Below are positions 43,943 through 53,798 of a stretch of 64,000 nucleotides of DNA, one piece after another. How positions within the stretch are numbered: position 1 is the stretch's first letter; every line of letters starts with the position of its first letter. The position numbers and the translations under genes are program-made. Source of the DNA: Parerythrobacter_A sp963799315 (GTDB lineage: Bacteria; Pseudomonadota; Alphaproteobacteria; Sphingomonadales; Sphingomonadaceae); assembly GCA_963799315.1 (NCBI GenBank), contig CAWCWP010000002.1, positions 434,001-498,000 on the forward strand, in the 5' to 3' direction. The notes under the pieces are model-generated. The model did no database searches. It saw nothing but the letters and a program-made list of their open reading frames with translations, and was not told the DNA's origin.

Positions 43943-44595
43943 AGCGCGACCTCGTACTCCGCCGCCGTTTTCGCCGCCACGTCGTCCGCCGTTACGCCCG
44001 GCGCCAGTTCGACCAGCCGGAACGCGCTGTCATGGTCGGGGCGGCGGAACACGGCGAGGTCGGTCACGATCATGTCGACCACGTTGGTGCCGGTCAGCGG
44101 CAGGGTGCATTCGGGCAGGAATTTCGGGCTGCCGTCCTTGGCGCAGTGGTCCATCACCACGATGATCTGCTTCACGCCCGCGACCAGGTCCATCGCGCCG
44201 CCCATGCCCTTGATCATCTTGCCGGGGATCATCCAGTTGGCGATATCGCCGTTCTGCGCGACTTCCATCGCGCCCAGCACGGTCAGGTCGATATGCCCGC
44301 CCCGGATCATGGCGAAGCTGGCGGCGCTGTCGAAATAGGCGCTGTGCGGCAGTTCGCTGATGGTCTGCTTGCCCGCATTGATCAGGTCCGCGTCCTCCTC
44401 GCCCGCATAGGGGAAGGGGCCGATACCCAGCATGCCGTTCTCGCTTTGCAGCGTCACCTGCATCCCGTCCGGGATATGGTTCGCCACCAGCGTCGGAATG
44501 CCGATGCCGAGATTGACGTAATAGCCATCGCGCAATTCCTGCGCCGCACGCGCCGCCATCTGGTCGCGGGTCCAGCCGGTCTTTTGATCGCTCAT
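43939..44595 (-). CDS. scoB: Succinyl-CoA:3-ketoacid CoA-transferase subunit B
   Basis: With ScoA, this enzyme transfers CoA from succinyl-CoA to acetoacetate, activating ketone bodies. The 218-residue subunit has YYVNLGIGIPTLVANHIPDG, the catalytic Glu in LQSENGMLGIGPF, SYFDSAASFAMIRGGHIDL-like sequence and GAMDLVAGVKQIIVVMDH. The ATG overlaps the scoA stop. The frame is intact. It pairs metabolically with 3-hydroxybutyryl-CoA dehydrogenase at 14508-15389 and may support polyhydroxybutyrate or ketone-body use. Confidence 0.95.
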   Translation of the reverse strand: MSDQKTGWTRDQMAARAAQELRDGYYVNLGIGIPTLVANHIPDGMQVTLQSENGMLGIGPFPYAGEEDADLINAGKQTISELPHSAYFDSAASFAMIRGGHIDLTVLGAMEVAQNGDIANWMIPGKMIKGMGGAMDLVAGVKQIIVVMDHCAKDGSPKFLPECTLPLTGTNVVDMIVTDLAVFRRPDHDSAFRLVELAPGVTADDVAAKTAAEYEVAL

Positions 44596-45300
44596 GCCGC
44601 TTCCCTTTCGCGCACGGTGCGGAATTCGATTTTCTTGTCGTAGGGGGCGCCCACGATCATGCGTTGCACATAGACGCCGGGGAGGTGGATGCAGTCGGGG
44701 TCGAGCGACACCGGCGGGCACGATTTCCTCCACTTCCACCACGCAGACCTTGCCGCAGGTGGCGGCGGGCAGGTTGAAATTGCGGGCGGTCTTGCGGAAC
44801 ACCAGATTGCCCGTTTCGTCCGCCTTCCATGCCTTGACGATGGCGAGGTCGGCGAACAGGCCATGTTCCATCAGATGGTCCTCGCCGCCGAAGCTGCGCA
44901 CTTCCTTGCCTTCGGCCACCTGCGTGCCGACGCCGGTCTTGGTGTAGAACGCCGGAATACCCGCACCGCCTGCGCGCATCCGTTCGGCCAGCGTGCCTTG
45001 CGGGCAGAATTCCACCTCCAGTTCTCCCGCCAGGAATTGCCGTTCGAACTCCTTGTTCTCGCCGACATAGCTGGAGATCATTTTCTTCACTTGCCGGCTA
45101 CGCAGCAGCTTGCCGATGCCTTCATTGTCGATCCCGGCATTGTTGCTGGCGAAGGTCAGGCCGGTGACGCCGCTGGCCTCGATCGCATCGAGCAGCCGTT
45201 CGGGCAGGCCGCTGAGACCGAACCCGCCGCTGGCGATGAGCATGTTGTCGGTGAGCACGCCCGACAGGGCGGCGGCGGCATCGGGATAGAGCTTTTTCAT
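44592..45300 (-). CDS. scoA: Succinyl-CoA:3-ketoacid CoA-transferase subunit A, frameshifted
   Basis: Subunit A has MLIASGGFGLSGLPERLLDA, TFASNNAGIDNEGIGKLL, SYVGENKEFERQFLAGELEV, EFCPQGTLAERMRAGGAGIP, FYTKTGVGTQVAEGKEVR and ARNFNLPAATCGKVCVVE. The frame is lost near 44712: removing one base gives PAGSLDPDCIHLPGVYVQR and the end DKKIEFRTVREREAA. Corrected length is about 235 residues. The stop overlaps the scoB ATG. Upstream, a 400-base gap begins, so a promoter should lie there. Confidence 0.93.
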
Positions 45301-45543
45301 CGCCGACCTGCCTAATATGACGCGGACCGCTTGTCACGATTCGCTATAGCTGCTGGAAAACAAGGCAGTATGGCAACATTGTTGCAATGCGTCATTTCCG
45401 TGACTGCTTAATAAATTTGGCATACCAACCGATAATACCGGAATATAGAGCTAAATCAGGAACTTGCAAAACTTGCAAAAAACGCAATTCTATCAATTCC
45501 TTTCGCACTTGCACAAAAACAGTCCTGTCCACATATGTACGGA

Positions 45544-45605
45544 GCCTTTTAGGCATCCTCTCCCAAACTTCATGGCCCCGGCGATCCGTTCGCCGGGGCC
45601 TTTTT
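45544..45605 (+). ncRNA. Candidate small RNA ending in a strong terminator
   Basis: Between scoA and the AAA ATPase lies an A+T-rich gap (45301-45703) with no convincing gene on the plus strand, yet it ends in a perfect terminator at 45574-45605. A possible promoter, TTGCAC (45509-45514) with a 17-base spacer to CATATG, would start a transcript near 45544, giving about 62 bases with a short stem GCC-TTTTA-GGC and an unpaired pyrimidine-rich CTCTCCCAAACTTC. That loop could pair with Shine-Dalgarno regions, as in several alphaproteobacterial small RNAs. It could instead be an attenuator or the end of an unseen transcript. A palindrome GCAACATTGTTGC lies at 45373-45385. Confidence 0.35.
45574..45605 (+). 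terminator. Perfect rho-independent terminator
   Basis: GGCCCCGGCGA (45574-45584) pairs with TCGCCGGGGCC (45590-45600) through 11 bases with a five-base loop, followed by TTTTT. It is on the plus strand with no plus-strand gene close upstream, which is the main support for a small RNA in this gap. Confidence 0.92.
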
Positions 45606-45703
45606 CTTGGCATACTGCGATAGCACGCACCAAGGTATCGTTTGCATCGCAGGGCGGGCCGCTTACCTGTTCATCCGGACACACGTTTGGAGCAAAGACT
45701 GGC

Positions 45704-48034
45704 ATGGCCGATACCGAACCCGCAAATGCGCCTTCGAAAGACGATGCGACCACCATCCGGTTGCAGGTCGCCGCCGCCCGGCAGGAGGAAAGCGGACAGG
45801 GCATCGTCCGCATGCCGCGCACCGCGTTCCAGGCGCTGGGCATTACCGAAGGCGATATCGTGGCCATCGAAGGCAAGCGCGCCACCGCTGCCGTCGCCAT
45901 GCCCGCCTATGACGAGGATCAGGCGCTGGAAATCATTCGGCTGGATGGCTTGCAACGCGGCAATGCCGAAGTTGGCTCGGGCGAGCATGTCACCATCACC
46001 GTTGCCAAATCGCGCCCGGCCAAGCGCGTGGTGTTCGCGCCCGCACAGCGCGAGATGCGGCTTGCAGGGTCCGGCGCAGGCGCTGAAGCGCAATTTCTAC
46101 CGCAAGCCGCTGGTCACGGGCGATCTGGTTGCGACCACCGGCCAGCAGCCGGTGCAGAACATGCCGCCGCAGATGCAGCGCATGCTCAACGCGCCCGCCT
46201 ATGCGCTGACGCAAATCCGCCTCAGCGTGGCGGCGACGACGCCCAAGGGTATCGTCCATATCGACGAGAATACCGAAGTGGAGCTGCGTGCCGAGTTCGA
46301 GGAGCCGCGCGACCCGCGCGGTCGTGTCAATTACGACGATGTCGGCGGCATCGACGACACCATTCGCCAGCTGCGCGAAATGGTCGAATTGCCGTTGCGC
46401 TATCCCGAACTGTTCACCCGGCTGGGCGTCGATCCGCCCAAGGGGGTGTTGCTGCATGGCCCGCCCGGCACCGGCAAGACCCGGCTGGCGCAGGCAGTGG
46501 CCAGCGAATCGGATGCCGAGTTCTTCACCATCAACGGCCCGGAAATCATGGGTTCAGGCTATGGCGACAGCGAGAAGGCGCTGCGCGAGGTGTTCGAAAA
46601 GGCGACACAGGCCGCGCCTGCCATCATCTTCATCGACGAGATCGATTCCATCGCGCCCAAAGCGCGACCGCGTGGCGGGCGAGGCGGAGAAGCGGCTGGT
46701 CGCCCAGTTGCTGACGCTGATGGACGGGCTTGAGGCACGCTCCAACCTGGTGGTCATCGCCGCCACCAACCGGCCCGATGCGATAGACGAGGCGCTGCGC
46801 CGTCCGGGCCGCTTCGACCGCGAAATCGTGATCGGTGTGCCGGACGAGCGCGGACGGCGCGAGATACTGGCGATCCACACGCGCGGCATGCCGCTGGGCG
46901 ATCGGGTCGATCTGAGGCGAACTGGCGAAGACCACGCACGGCTTCGTCGGCGCGGATATCGCCGCACTGGCGCGCGAGGCCGCGATCGATGCGGTGCGGC
47001 GGATCATGCCGCGCCTCAACCTCGACGAACGCACCGTGCCGCCCGAAGTGCTGGACGATTTGTGCGTCACGCGCGAGGATTTCCTCGGCGCGCTGAAGCG
47101 CGTGCAGCCCAGCGCCATGCGCGAGGTTATGGTGCAGGTGCCGGATGTCGGCTGGGACGATATCGGCGGCGTCGACGATGCCATCGCCATGCTGAAGGAG
47201 GGGATCGAGCTGCCCTTCCGCAAGGCCGAGGCCTTTGCGCGGCTGGGCATCCGGCCGGCGCAGGGCTTCCTGCTCTACGGCCCGCCCGGCACCGGCAAGA
47301 CGCTGCTGGCGAAGGCGGTGGCGAAGGAAGCGGAGGCCAACTTCATCTCGATGAAATCGAGCGACCTGCTGTCCAAATGGTACGGCGAAAGCGAACAGCA
47401 GATCGCGCGCCTGTTCCGCCGTGCGCGTTCGGTCGCGCCGTGCGTGCTGTTCATCGACGAGATCGACAGCCTGGTGCCCGCGCGCGGCAGCGGGCAGGGC
47501 GAGCCGCAGGTGACGGGCCGCGTGGTCAACACCATCCTGGCCGAGATGGACGGGCTGGAGGATTTGCAATCGGTCGTCGTTATCGGTGCGACCAATCGCC
47601 CCACGCTGGTCGATCCCGCATTACTGCGGCCCGGGCGGTTCGACGAGCTGGTCTATGTCGGCACGCCCGATGCCAAGGGCCGGGAACAGATTCTCGGCAT
47701 CCACACCGCGAAGATGCCGTTGGCCGACGATGTCTCGCTGGAGACGGTGGCGAAGGATACCGACCGTTTCACCGGGGCCGATCTGGAAGACGTCGTGCGC
47801 CGCGCCGGCCTGAACGCGCTGCGCCGCGACGGGGGCGATGTCAGCGAAGTCTCCGCCGCCGACTTCGCCGAAGCGGTGAAGGACAGCCGCGCGACGGTGA
47901 CCGCCAAGATGGAAGCGGAATACAAGAAGATGCGCGGCGAGCTGAAAAAGCGCGCGGCGGAGAAGGGCACCATCGGCTTCCTGTCCGAAGGCATGGTGGA
48001 ATCAACCCGCGACCGGAAACATGGCGGCGATTAG
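45704..48034 (+). CDS. CDC48/VAT-type double-AAA ATPase, frameshifted
   Basis: The protein of about 776 residues resembles archaeal VAT/eukaryotic CDC48, hexameric unfoldases. The N-domain has IRLQVAAARQEESGQGIVRM and AFQALGITEGDIVAIEGKR (double-psi barrel). AAA domain D1 has VNYDDVGGIDDTIRQLREM, Walker A GPPGTGKTRLAQA, Walker B IIFIDEIDSIAPKRD and VIAATNRPDAIDEALRRPG. D2 has GWDDIGGVDDAIAML, GPPGTGKTLLAKAVAKEAEA, LFIDEIDSLVPARGSG and TNRPTLVDPALLRPGRFDEL. Single extra bases lie near 46061, 46660 and 46915. It stands alone in its transcription unit. Bacterial members are scattered, and their substrates are not established. Confidence 0.93.
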
Positions 48035-48049
48035 CGTTAAGGCGGTGCG

Positions 48050-49131
48050 CTAACCCTCCGATACGCGGGCGTTCGCGCTTTCCACTTCGAGCCGGTGGCG
48101 GATCAGGGCGTCGGGCATTTCGGTCTGCAGCCAGGTAATCATGTGCTCGCGCACTGCGCAGCGCAGGTTCCACAGGTCGCCGATGGTTTCCGCGCTGACC
48201 GTCAGACGCAGCTCCATGCTTTCGGGGTGCGCCTCGGTCATCAGCAGTGCCAGCGCGCGCCCGTCGAACAGGTCGTGCGATTTGGTGAACCGTTCGAATG
48301 CGGCGCGGATCGGGGCGACCGGCGTGGCGGGATCGAGATGCAGGAACACCGGCCCGGTCAGCTTTTCGCTCTTGCGCGACCAGTTTTCGAAGCTGGAGTC
48401 CAGCAGGTCGGCGGTCGGCACCACGATGGCGCGTTCGTCCCAGGTGCGCAGGATCAGGAAGCTCATGCGGATTTCCTCCACGCGCCCGGTATGCCCGTCC
48501 ACCTTGACCATATCGCCCAGCCGCAGCGGCTCCGTGATCGCCATCTGCATCCCCGCGATCAGCGAGCGCAGCGCCGGCTGCGCGGCGGCACCGATGGCCA
48601 GCGCGGCCAGACCGGCGGAGGCCAGCAAGGTGGTGCCGACATCGCGCACGCCCGGAATGCCCAGCAGCATGAAGCCCAGCGTGACGACGATGATGATGGC
48701 GCCGATCGGCGCGGCTGAACAGCGAGATGCGCGTCTTGCGGCTGCGCGCTTCGACCGGGTCCATCTTTTCATCGGTGCGCTGGTCCAGCGCGGCGGCGAA
48801 GGCGCGGACCACGCCCAGCGCCAGCCAGCCCAGGATCGCGGGAATGGCGAAGGGCTTCACCGCATCCCAGACCGCCGCGATGTTGGCGTCGAAATTGTCG
48901 GCGACGCTGATCGCGATTTCGATCAACAGCCACAGGACGGGCGAGCGCAGATGCGCCAGCGCCACTTCGTCCACCCGGCTATGCGACCGCCGCGCAAAGC
49001 GGCCGAGCAACGCGAACAGCACGCGATGCACCGCCAGCGCGACGGCGACAACGATACCCAGCAGGATGCGCGGCACGCGCCACTTCGTCCCACGCGATAT
49101 CGATGGCGGGCAGTGTCAGGTCTTCGAACAT
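48050..49131 (-). CDS. MscS-family mechanosensitive channel, frameshifted
   Basis: The protein of about 360 residues has an N-terminal helix set (LLGIVVAVALAVHRVLFALL, PVLWLLIEIAISVADNF, PFAIPAILGWLALGVVRAF) and the MscS core: GAIIIVVTLGFMLLGIPGVR, TTLLASAGLAALAIGAAAQPAL, GDMVKVDGHTGRVEEIRM and FLILRTWDERAIVVPTADLL. It differs from the BON-MscS protein at 32260. Breaks lie near 49077 (extra base after MFEDLTLPAIDIAWDEV) and 48715 (extra C before AAPIGAIIIVV). It converges with the AAA ATPase gene, 15 bases apart. Confidence 0.86.
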
Positions 49132-49189
49132 GGCGCGGGCGTTAGGCGGCGGCCCGGTGTCTGGCAAGCTACGCGCTTGGGGCGGGCCA

Positions 49190-51997
49190 TCAATGCGCCG
49201 CGTCCCAACTCGCCCCAGTGCCGACCTCTATGCCCAGCGGCACGGTCAGCTGCACCACCGGAAGCGCCGCCTCCGCCATCACCCGCTCGATCACCGGCGA
49301 AGCGGCGGCCACGTCGCCTTCGGGCAGTTCGAACACCAGCTCATCGTGGACCTGCAACAGCATCCGCACATCGGCCAGCCCCGCATCGCGCAGCGCGGGT
49401 TCCATGCGGACCATCGCGCGCTTGATGATGTCGGCACTGGTGCCCTGGATCGGCGCGTTGACGGCGGCGCGTTCGCTGCCCTGTCGCTCGCTCTGGTTCT
49501 TGGAAGAGATGCGCGGGAACCACGTCTTGCGCCCGAACAGCGTTTCCGAATAGCCCTTGGCACGCACGCTTTCCAACGTCTGCGCGATGTAGCGCTGGAT
49601 GCCGGGGAAGCGTTCGAAATAGCGGTCGATCATGGCCTGCGCCTCGTCCGGCTCGACTTCCAGCCGACCCGCCAGACCCCAGCGCGAGATGCCGTAGAGG
49701 ATGGCGAAATTGATCGTCTTGGCCTGCGCGCGGGTGTCGCGCGTCACCTCGCCATACATCTCGCGCGCGGTGCGGGCGTGGATGTCCTCGCCCTGCGCAA
49801 AGGCATCCTTCAGCGCATCGACATCGGCCATATGTGCCGCCAGCCGCAGCTCGATCTGGCTGTAATCGGCGGCGAGCAGGACGTTGCCGTCCTCCGGCAC
49901 GAATGCCTCGCGGATCTGCCGCCCGATGGGGGTGCGGATGGGAATGTTCTGCAGGTTCGGGTCGGTGGAACTCAGCCGCCCGGTTTGCGCGCCGGTCAGC
50001 GAATAGCTGGTGTGGACGCGCCCCGTGTCGGGATTGATCGCCGCCTGCAGCGCCTCGGTATAGGTGCTGCGCAGTTTCGACAGCTGCCGCCATTCCAGCA
50101 CCTTGGCGGCGATGGGCGCGCCTTCCTTGGTCAGCCGTTCCAGCACGGTCTGGTCGGTGGAATACTGCCCGCTCTTGCCCTTGCGCCCGCCCTTGTAGCC
50201 CATCGTGTCGAACAGCACATCGCCCAACTGCTTGGGGCTGCCGATGGCGAATTCTACGCCTGCGATGTCGTGGACCTGCGCTTCCAGCTTGGCGGTCTCG
50301 GCGGCGAATTCCTCGGACAGTTTCGCCAGCCGGGTGCGATCCACCCTGATGCCGCGCCGCTCCATCGCCGCGACCACCGGGATCAGCGGCCGGTCGACCC
50401 GTTCGTAAATCCGCGTGCCGCCTTCCACCGCGAGGCGCGGACGCAGGAAGCGGTGCAGCCGCCACGTCACTTCGGCATCCTCGGCGGCATACTCGGTGGC
50501 CTTGTCGAGCGGCACTTCGGCAAAGGAAATCGCCTTCTTGCCGGTGCCGCACACCTCCTTGAAGGCCATCGGCGTGTGGCCGAGATGGCGCTGGCTCAAT
50601 TCATCCATGCCGTGCCCGCCGCCGATCCCGTCCAGCGAGCGGCCCGCATCCAGCGCGAAGCTGACCACCATCGTATCGTCGATGGGCGCGACCGGCACAT
50701 CGTAGCGGGCCAGCACGTTGAGATCGTATTTGCCGTTCTGGAACACCTTGAGCACCGCCTCGTCCGCCAGCAGCGGGCGCAGCGCGGCGAGGGCTTCCTC
50801 GCGGTCGATCTGGTCGGGCCGGGCATCGAACATGTCGTCTCCGCCGTGGCCCAGCGGGATGTAGCACGCCTCGCCCGGCCCGGTGGCCAGGCTGATGCCG
50901 ACAAGATCGGCGCGCATCGCATCCAGCGCGCTGGTTTCGGTATCGACCGCCACCAGCCGTGCGGCGAAGGCGCGGGCGATCCATTCGTCCAGCGCTTCGC
51001 GGGTCTGGACGCAGACATAGGCGGTGCGGTCGATGGCGGGCCAGTCGGGCAGGGTGGGGGCAGGCTCGGCCTTTTTGCCGGGGTCCAGATCGTTGCGCCG
51101 GTCCGGGCTGCCATCGCCCGCGTCCAGACGCCGCAGCAGGCTGGAGAAGCCGTGCGTTTCGAGGAAGGCGGCGAGCGGCGCGGGCGGCACGCCGTCCAGC
51201 GCGAAGTCCTCCAGCGGCTGCGGCAAGTCGCAATCTTCCTTCAGCGTCACCAGCACGCGGCTCAATTCCGCATTTTCGCGCTGTTCGAGCAGGCGTTCCT
51301 TCAGCTTGGATTTCTTCATGTCGGCGGCGGCATCCAGCGCGGCGGTCAGGCTGCCATTGTCCTGGATCAGCTTGGTCGCGGTTTTCGGGCCGACGCCGAA
51401 AATGCCGGGGATGTTGTCCACCGAATCGCCCATCAGCGCCAGCACATCGCCGACCAGCTCGGGCGCGACGCCGAACTTTTCCTCCACCTCTTCGACGCCG
51501 ATACGCGCGCTTTTCATGGTGTCGAGCATGTCGATCTTCGCCCCGTCACGCTCGCCGACCAGCTGCATCAGATCCTTGTCGCTGCTGACGATGGTGGTGT
51601 TCCAGCCCTTGGCCTGTGCGGCGCGGGCGTAGCTGGCGATCAGGTCGTCCGCCTCCAGCCCTTCTTCCTCGATACAGGCGAGGCTGAAAGCGCGGGTGGC
51701 ATCGCGGATCAGCGGGAATTGCGGCACCAGGTCTTCGGGCGGATCGGGGCGGTTGGCCTTGTATTCGGGGTATATCTCGTTGCGGAACGACTTGCTGGAC
51801 TTGTCGAGGATGACGGCAAGATGCGTCGGGCCGTCGGCGGCGTCGAGGTCGTCCGCCAGTTTCCACAGCATGGTGGTGTAGCCGTAGACCGCGCCGACCG
51901 GCGTGCCTTCGGGATTCGTCAGCGGCGGCAGGCGGTGATAGGCGCGGAAGATATAGGCCGAACCGTCGACCAGATAGAGGTGGGGCGTTGGGGTCAT
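49190..51997 (-). CDS. polA: DNA polymerase I
   Basis: PolA fills gaps in replication and excision repair. The 935-residue protein has the 5'-3' exonuclease (MTPTPHLYLVDGSAYIFRAY, HLAVILDKSSKSFRNEIYPEYK, GLEADDLIASYARAA), the 3'-5' exonuclease (LVAVDTETSALDAMRADLV, YDLNVLARYD) with acidic residues that look intact, and the polymerase with motif A (LLAADYSQIELRLAAHM), motif B (RAQAKTINFAILYGIS) and motif C (LQVHDELVFELP). The frame is intact over 2.8 kb, in contrast with its neighbours, and the length is normal. Confidence 0.97.
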   Translation of the reverse strand: MTPTPHLYLVDGSAYIFRAYHRLPPLTNPEGTPVGAVYGYTTMLWKLADDLDAADGPTHLAVILDKSSKSFRNEIYPEYKANRPDPPEDLVPQFPLIRDATRAFSLACIEEEGLEADDLIASYARAAQAKGWNTTIVSSDKDLMQLVGERDGAKIDMLDTMKSARIGVEEVEEKFGVAPELVGDVLALMGDSVDNIPGIFGVGPKTATKLIQDNGSLTAALDAAADMKKSKLKERLLEQRENAELSRVLVTLKEDCDLPQPLEDFALDGVPPAPLAAFLETHGFSSLLRRLDAGDGSPDRRNDLDPGKKAEPAPTLPDWPAIDRTAYVCVQTREALDEWIARAFAARLVAVDTETSALDAMRADLVGISLATGPGEACYIPLGHGGDDMFDARPDQIDREEALAALRPLLADEAVLKVFQNGKYDLNVLARYDVPVAPIDDTMVVSFALDAGRSLDGIGGGHGMDELSQRHLGHTPMAFKEVCGTGKKAISFAEVPLDKATEYAAEDAEVTWRLHRFLRPRLAVEGGTRIYERVDRPLIPVVAAMERRGIRVDRTRLAKLSEEFAAETAKLEAQVHDIAGVEFAIGSPKQLGDVLFDTMGYKGGRKGKSGQYSTDQTVLERLTKEGAPIAAKVLEWRQLSKLRSTYTEALQAAINPDTGRVHTSYSLTGAQTGRLSSTDPNLQNIPIRTPIGRQIREAFVPEDGNVLLAADYSQIELRLAAHMADVDALKDAFAQGEDIHARTAREMYGEVTRDTRAQAKTINFAILYGISRWGLAGRLEVEPDEAQAMIDRYFERFPGIQRYIAQTLESVRAKGYSETLFGRKTWFPRISSKNQSERQGSERAAVNAPIQGTSADIIKRAMVRMEPALRDAGLADVRMLLQVHDELVFELPEGDVAAASPVIERVMAEAALPVVQLTVPLGIEVGTGASWDAAH

Positions 51998-52154
51998 CGG
52001 ACCGGGATAGCAGCCGGTCGTGTCGGGGTCAGCCGATATCGAATGGGGCCGGAAGTTTAGGGAAGTTTAGGCCAGAAATCGCACTTTTGCGCCAATCCCA
52101 AGGCAATGATGGCACAAAGATGGCGAAAAAAAGGCAGCAATATGGCAAAAGGGC

Positions 52155-52183
52155 TTGCGTTGCCACATTGCTGCCATTATCTA
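52155..52183 (+). promoter_or_regulatory. Candidate promoter of the small lipoprotein
   Basis: TTGCGT (52155-52160), a 17-base spacer and TATCTA (52178-52183) resemble a sigma-70-type promoter of alphaproteobacteria, about 95 bases before the lipoprotein ATG. The A+T-rich 51998-52277 gap otherwise contains a small direct repeat GGGAAGTTTA near 52055-52075 and no gene. Confidence 0.45.
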
Positions 52184-52277
52184 GGGATGCAGAGGCCAGC
52201 CATATGGAAGGTTTCTCGCAAGGGTTCCGCCAACAGGCAAACACTTGCGATAACACTCGCAACCAAGGAATATCATT

Positions 52278-52529
52278 ATGCGTAAGATCGCTCTCGTCGC
52301 CGCTGCAAGCGCCGCCGCCCTCAGCCTCGCCGCTTGTTCGGAAGGCACGCAGGAAGCTGCTGAAGCCACCACCGAATCGGCTGCTGCCGATATCGAAACC
52401 AATACCGACGCAATGGTCGAAGGCACGGAAAACGTCGTGGACGACGCTGCCGTGGCTACCGAAGAAACCGCTGCCGACGCAGAAGCTGCCATGCAGAACG
52501 AAACCGAAGAAGAAGCGATGGCCGACTAA
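52278..52529 (+). CDS. Small acidic Ala-rich lipoprotein
   Basis: The 83-residue protein starts with a lipoprotein signal (VAAASAAALSLAACS, Cys20 by position). The mature part is very acidic and Ala-rich (EAAEATTESAAADIETNTD, AATEETAADAEAAMQNETEE-like), without other cysteines, aromatic residues or recognisable domain, probably disordered or helical. A good ribosome-binding site (CAAGGAATATCATT) and a downstream terminator mark a single-gene unit. It resembles abundant small lipoproteins of sphingomonads; function is unknown. Confidence 0.75.
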   Translation: MRKIALVAAASAAALSLAACSEGTQEAAEATTESAAADIETNTDAMVEGTENVVDDAAVATEETAADAEAAMQNETEEEAMAD

Positions 52530-52553
52530 TCGGCTTTACGTTTCCATTCGTCA

Positions 52554-52586
52554 AAAGGGGCGGTACCGAAAGGTGCCGCCCTTTTT
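52554..52586 (+). terminator. Rho-independent terminator after the lipoprotein
   Basis: GGGCGGTACC (52558-52567), GAAA loop, GGTGCCGCCC (52572-52581) and TTTTT form a ten-bp stem with one non-Watson-Crick pair. It lies about 25 bases after the lipoprotein stop. Confidence 0.88.
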
Positions 52587-52637
52587 CGTTTGCCCTACCG
52601 ATACAGCGATGCGCCTGACTCAGCCGGTGTTACTAAC

Positions 52638-53678
52638 TTAACCGCCGGTGTTGTAACGGCTGTTGGTCCAGACCCGGCCATTATCGTTGGCGGGCTGGTT
52701 CACATAGCCATCGTAAATGCCGCGCGCGATTTGCGCGATCCGCGCCTCGCGCTGGCCGCGTGTGCCCTGGCCGGTGACGTAGATCGCCAGCGCCATCGCG
52801 CGGCCATCGGGCGCGCGGATGATGCCGATATCGCTGCTGGTATTGTTCAGCGATCCGGTCTTGTGCGCCACGGTCGCACCGCCGGGGATCAGCTTGGGAA
52901 TGCGGCGACGGCCCGTCACGGTCCGCTCCATCGCGCCGATAATGACGCGGCGGCTTTGCGTGTTCAGCCACTTGCCCTGATACAGCCCGCCCAGCAATTC
53001 CACCATCGCGCGCGGCGTGGCGCTGTCGCGCCGGTCGATATGGTTGGCCGGATCGTATTCGCCATCGTCGCGCACCAGCGTGGCGATATCGCGCGTCAGT
53101 TCGAATTCGCCGATACCGGCGCGGCGCATCCAGTCGTTCACCGCCGCGGGTCCGCCGACAACTTCGAGCAAGGCGTCGGTCGCCTGGTTGCTGGAGCGGG
53201 TAATCATGATCTCGATCAAACGGTGCGCGGGCACATATTTGCCGCGTTTCACCGGTGCGCGCGCGCTTGAGTATTTCTTCGACCCGACGGGCACCAGCAG
53301 CGGAAACTCGCTGCTCAGCGACCAGCGCCCCTGCTCCACGCCTTCCATGAAAGTGGCGGCGATGGCGATCTTGCTGGTGCTGGCCATCGGGAACCGCTGG
53401 TCGCCCAGCACGGAGATTTCCTGCCCCGTCGCAAGGTCGATGGCATGAACGCCGATCCGTCCGTGATTTCCGTCGGCCAGTTGCGCGATGCGCTGCTCGA
53501 AACCGGTTTCGTAAATCGCCTCGAAACTTTGCGGTGTACGTTCCTGCGTGCCGAAAGTGGTGTCGAAGGCCGACATGAACTGCTGCCCGTCATCCTGCGC
53601 GATAGCCGGTGCAGTGAGCGAAAAGGCGAGGGCTAGACCGGCAGCGAGCGCGCGGAAACGTCTGGAAAATGCTGTCAT
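52638..53678 (-). CDS. Exported class A beta-lactamase-like serine hydrolase
   Basis: The 346-residue protein has a signal peptide (FRALAAGLALAFSLTAPAIA) and class A beta-lactamase/DD-peptidase-like motifs: the active-site FPMASTSKIAIA (SxxK), MITRSSNQATDALLE in the SDN position, and VAHKTGSLNNTSSDIG with KTG. The SDN loop appears as SSN and no clear ExxLN omega-loop motif is visible (LTRDIATLVRDD), so activity on beta-lactams is not assured. A tail, NQPANDNGRVWTNSRYN, is added. No regulator gene of the ampR type is near. I call it beta-lactamase-related, not a demonstrated resistance gene. The frame is intact. Confidence 0.8.
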   Translation of the reverse strand: MTAFSRRFRALAAGLALAFSLTAPAIAQDDGQQFMSAFDTTFGTQERTPQSFEAIYETGFEQRIAQLADGNHGRIGVHAIDLATGQEISVLGDQRFPMASTSKIAIAATFMEGVEQGRWSLSSEFPLLVPVGSKKYSSARAPVKRGKYVPAHRLIEIMITRSSNQATDALLEVVGGPAAVNDWMRRAGIGEFELTRDIATLVRDDGEYDPANHIDRRDSATPRAMVELLGGLYQGKWLNTQSRRVIIGAMERTVTGRRRIPKLIPGGATVAHKTGSLNNTSSDIGIIRAPDGRAMALAIYVTGQGTRGQREARIAQIARGIYDGYVNQPANDNGRVWTNSRYNTGG

Positions 53679-53798
53679 GATTTGCTGGAATAGTCCCGTT
53701 ATGCTGAGAAAAGCATTAACGGGCAGGCGCGGTGCAGCAAGTCGGCACGCGACCAAAAGTGTCGCGCGCACGACAGAATCCTGCCCGTCTTGCAACAA

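Noticed and set aside
45387..45623. 78-codon open frame in the scoA-ATPase gap
   Set aside because: It runs through the terminator, has no ribosome-binding site and odd composition; the terminator makes translation here unlikely.
49103..52060. 985-codon open frame on the plus strand opposite polA
   Set aside because: It lies entirely antisense to an intact, conserved polA, has no recognisable domain, and is explained by high third-position G+C leaving the opposite strand free of stops.
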